Source: an uncultured Paracoccaceae bacterium (lineage in GTDB: Bacteria > Pseudomonadota > Alphaproteobacteria > Rhodobacterales > Rhodobacteraceae). Taken from it: a stretch of 64,000 nt of DNA. Below, piece after piece: positions 63,596-64,000 of this stretch. The notes beneath the pieces are model-generated. The model did no database searches. It was not told where the DNA came from and was given only the letters and a program-made list of their open reading frames with translations. Every line of letters starts with the position of its first letter. Position 1 is the stretch's first letter. Position numbers and translations under genes: made by a program. The DNA lies in the NCBI GenBank assembly GCA_947499715.1, contig CANMPL010000004.1:310001-374000 (forward strand). The letters run 5' to 3'.

Positions 63596-64000
63596 ATGTT
63601 CCAATTTTTCGGCAAAGGCGACAAGACAGCTTCTGCAATTGCAGAGACGAAGGCCTCGGCCGCTGGACGCGTAATGGCATGGTCCACGCATGGGCGGGTT
63701 GCTTGGTCAGCGCGCGATACGGTTTCACTGACCAAGGCTGGTTTTACCGCAAACCCCATCGGCTTTCGGGCCGTCAAATTGATCGCCGAGGCCGCGGCGG
63801 CGCTTCCACTAATCCTTCAGGATGCAGAGCGCCGCTATGAAACACATCCCGTCAACGCCTTGCTGGCGCGCCCAAATAACGGGCAGGGGCGGGCAGAATT
63901 GTTGGAAAGCCTGTTTGGTCAGCTTTTGTTGACAGGCAATGCTTATTTGGAAGCGGTAGGTGGCGATGGCCTGCCGGGAGAGCTGCATGTCCTGCGGTCT
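63596..64000 (+). CDS. Gene transfer agent portal protein (g3), 5' part
   Basis: 135 codons to the window edge. The sequence FQFFGKGDKTASA, KAGFTANPIGFRAVKLIAEA and PNNGQGRAELLESLFGQLL, TGNAYLEAVGGDGLPGEL fits HK97-type phage portal proteins. AAGGAG lies 6 bases before ATG 63596; an ATG at 63590 is in the same frame but too close to it. The 124-base gap after g2 shows nothing else. Confidence 0.9.
   Translation, partial: MFQFFGKGDKTASAIAETKASAAGRVMAWSTHGRVAWSARDTVSLTKAGFTANPIGFRAVKLIAEAAAALPLILQDAERRYETHPVNALLARPNNGQGRAELLESLFGQLLLTGNAYLEAVGGDGLPGELHVLRS

Overview
The window is chromosomal DNA of a marine alphaproteobacterium of the Roseobacter group (Rhodobacterales). The evidence is a dimethylsulfoniopropionate lyase (dddP) with all six metal ligands, a LuxR/LuxI pair, a VPLPA-CTERM protein, a Hint-domain protein, a cytochrome b561-YceI fusion, a CtrA-type motif and the start of a Rhodobacter-type gene transfer agent (GTA) cluster. 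Genus cannot be fixed from the sequence; a Loktanella/Yoonia/Octadecabacter-like relative is only a guess. Coding density is high and no gap without a gene exceeds 300 bases. There is no CRISPR array, insertion sequence or rRNA. The one tRNA found is tRNA-Leu(UAG).

Layout. 1-15.2 kb: end of a dehydratase-like gene, LOG protein, LysM protein, ATM1-type ABC exporter, Bcr/CflA-type exporter, a reverse-strand RND pump with its adaptor, then the yfgM-like/bamB/der outer-membrane-assembly and GTPase group and a DUF2235 hydrolase. 15.2-22.7 kb: serS, then yajC, a fused secD-secF, an Mth938-like gene and the cytochrome c maturation genes ccmABCDG in one tight run. 22.7-28.4 kb: a small HTH regulator, two small proteins, aconitase, a DUF1223 protein and a lipid A-type acyltransferase. 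28.4-32.8 kb is the most distinctive part: a nitrile hydratase/thiocyanate hydrolase-like enzyme with its beta subunit split in two, a fliG away from other flagellar genes, an autoinducer-binding protein without a DNA-binding domain, a complete LuxR and a LuxI. 32.8-40.1 kb: purB, small secreted proteins, bioY, a hydrolase-OsmC fusion, dddP and a VPLPA-CTERM protein. 40.2-43.8 kb: glnB-glnA facing nnrE-nnrD across a perfect 21-bp palindrome. 43.9-51.7 kb: Hint protein, tRNA-Leu, trigger factor, an orphan Hcp, a two-gene unknown envelope cassette, CpdB and a hydrolase-TPR protein. 51.8-53.0 kb: rpsF-rpsR-rplI. 53.3-55.9 kb: a membrane protein behind a CtrA motif, YceI and cytochrome b561-YceI. 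56.1-61.7 kb: fabD-fabG-acpP, a PilZ protein on the other strand, fabF and mltG. 61.85-64 kb: GTA genes g1 (small terminase), g2 (large terminase) and the start of g3 (portal).

How the genes fit together. Most of the window is housekeeping: secretion, cytochrome c maturation, fatty acid synthesis, nitrogen assimilation and translation. It is interspersed with functions typical of the Roseobacter lifestyle: quorum sensing, a flagellar motor part, c-di-GMP-type binding, DMSP cleavage and gene transfer. The most noteworthy signals are the split-beta nitrile hydratase, the HTH-less LuxR relative 37 bases upstream of fliG, the glnB/nnrE palindrome, the CtrA site at 53217-53232, and a dispersed GGGTGGGCA-type hairpin repeat present twice.
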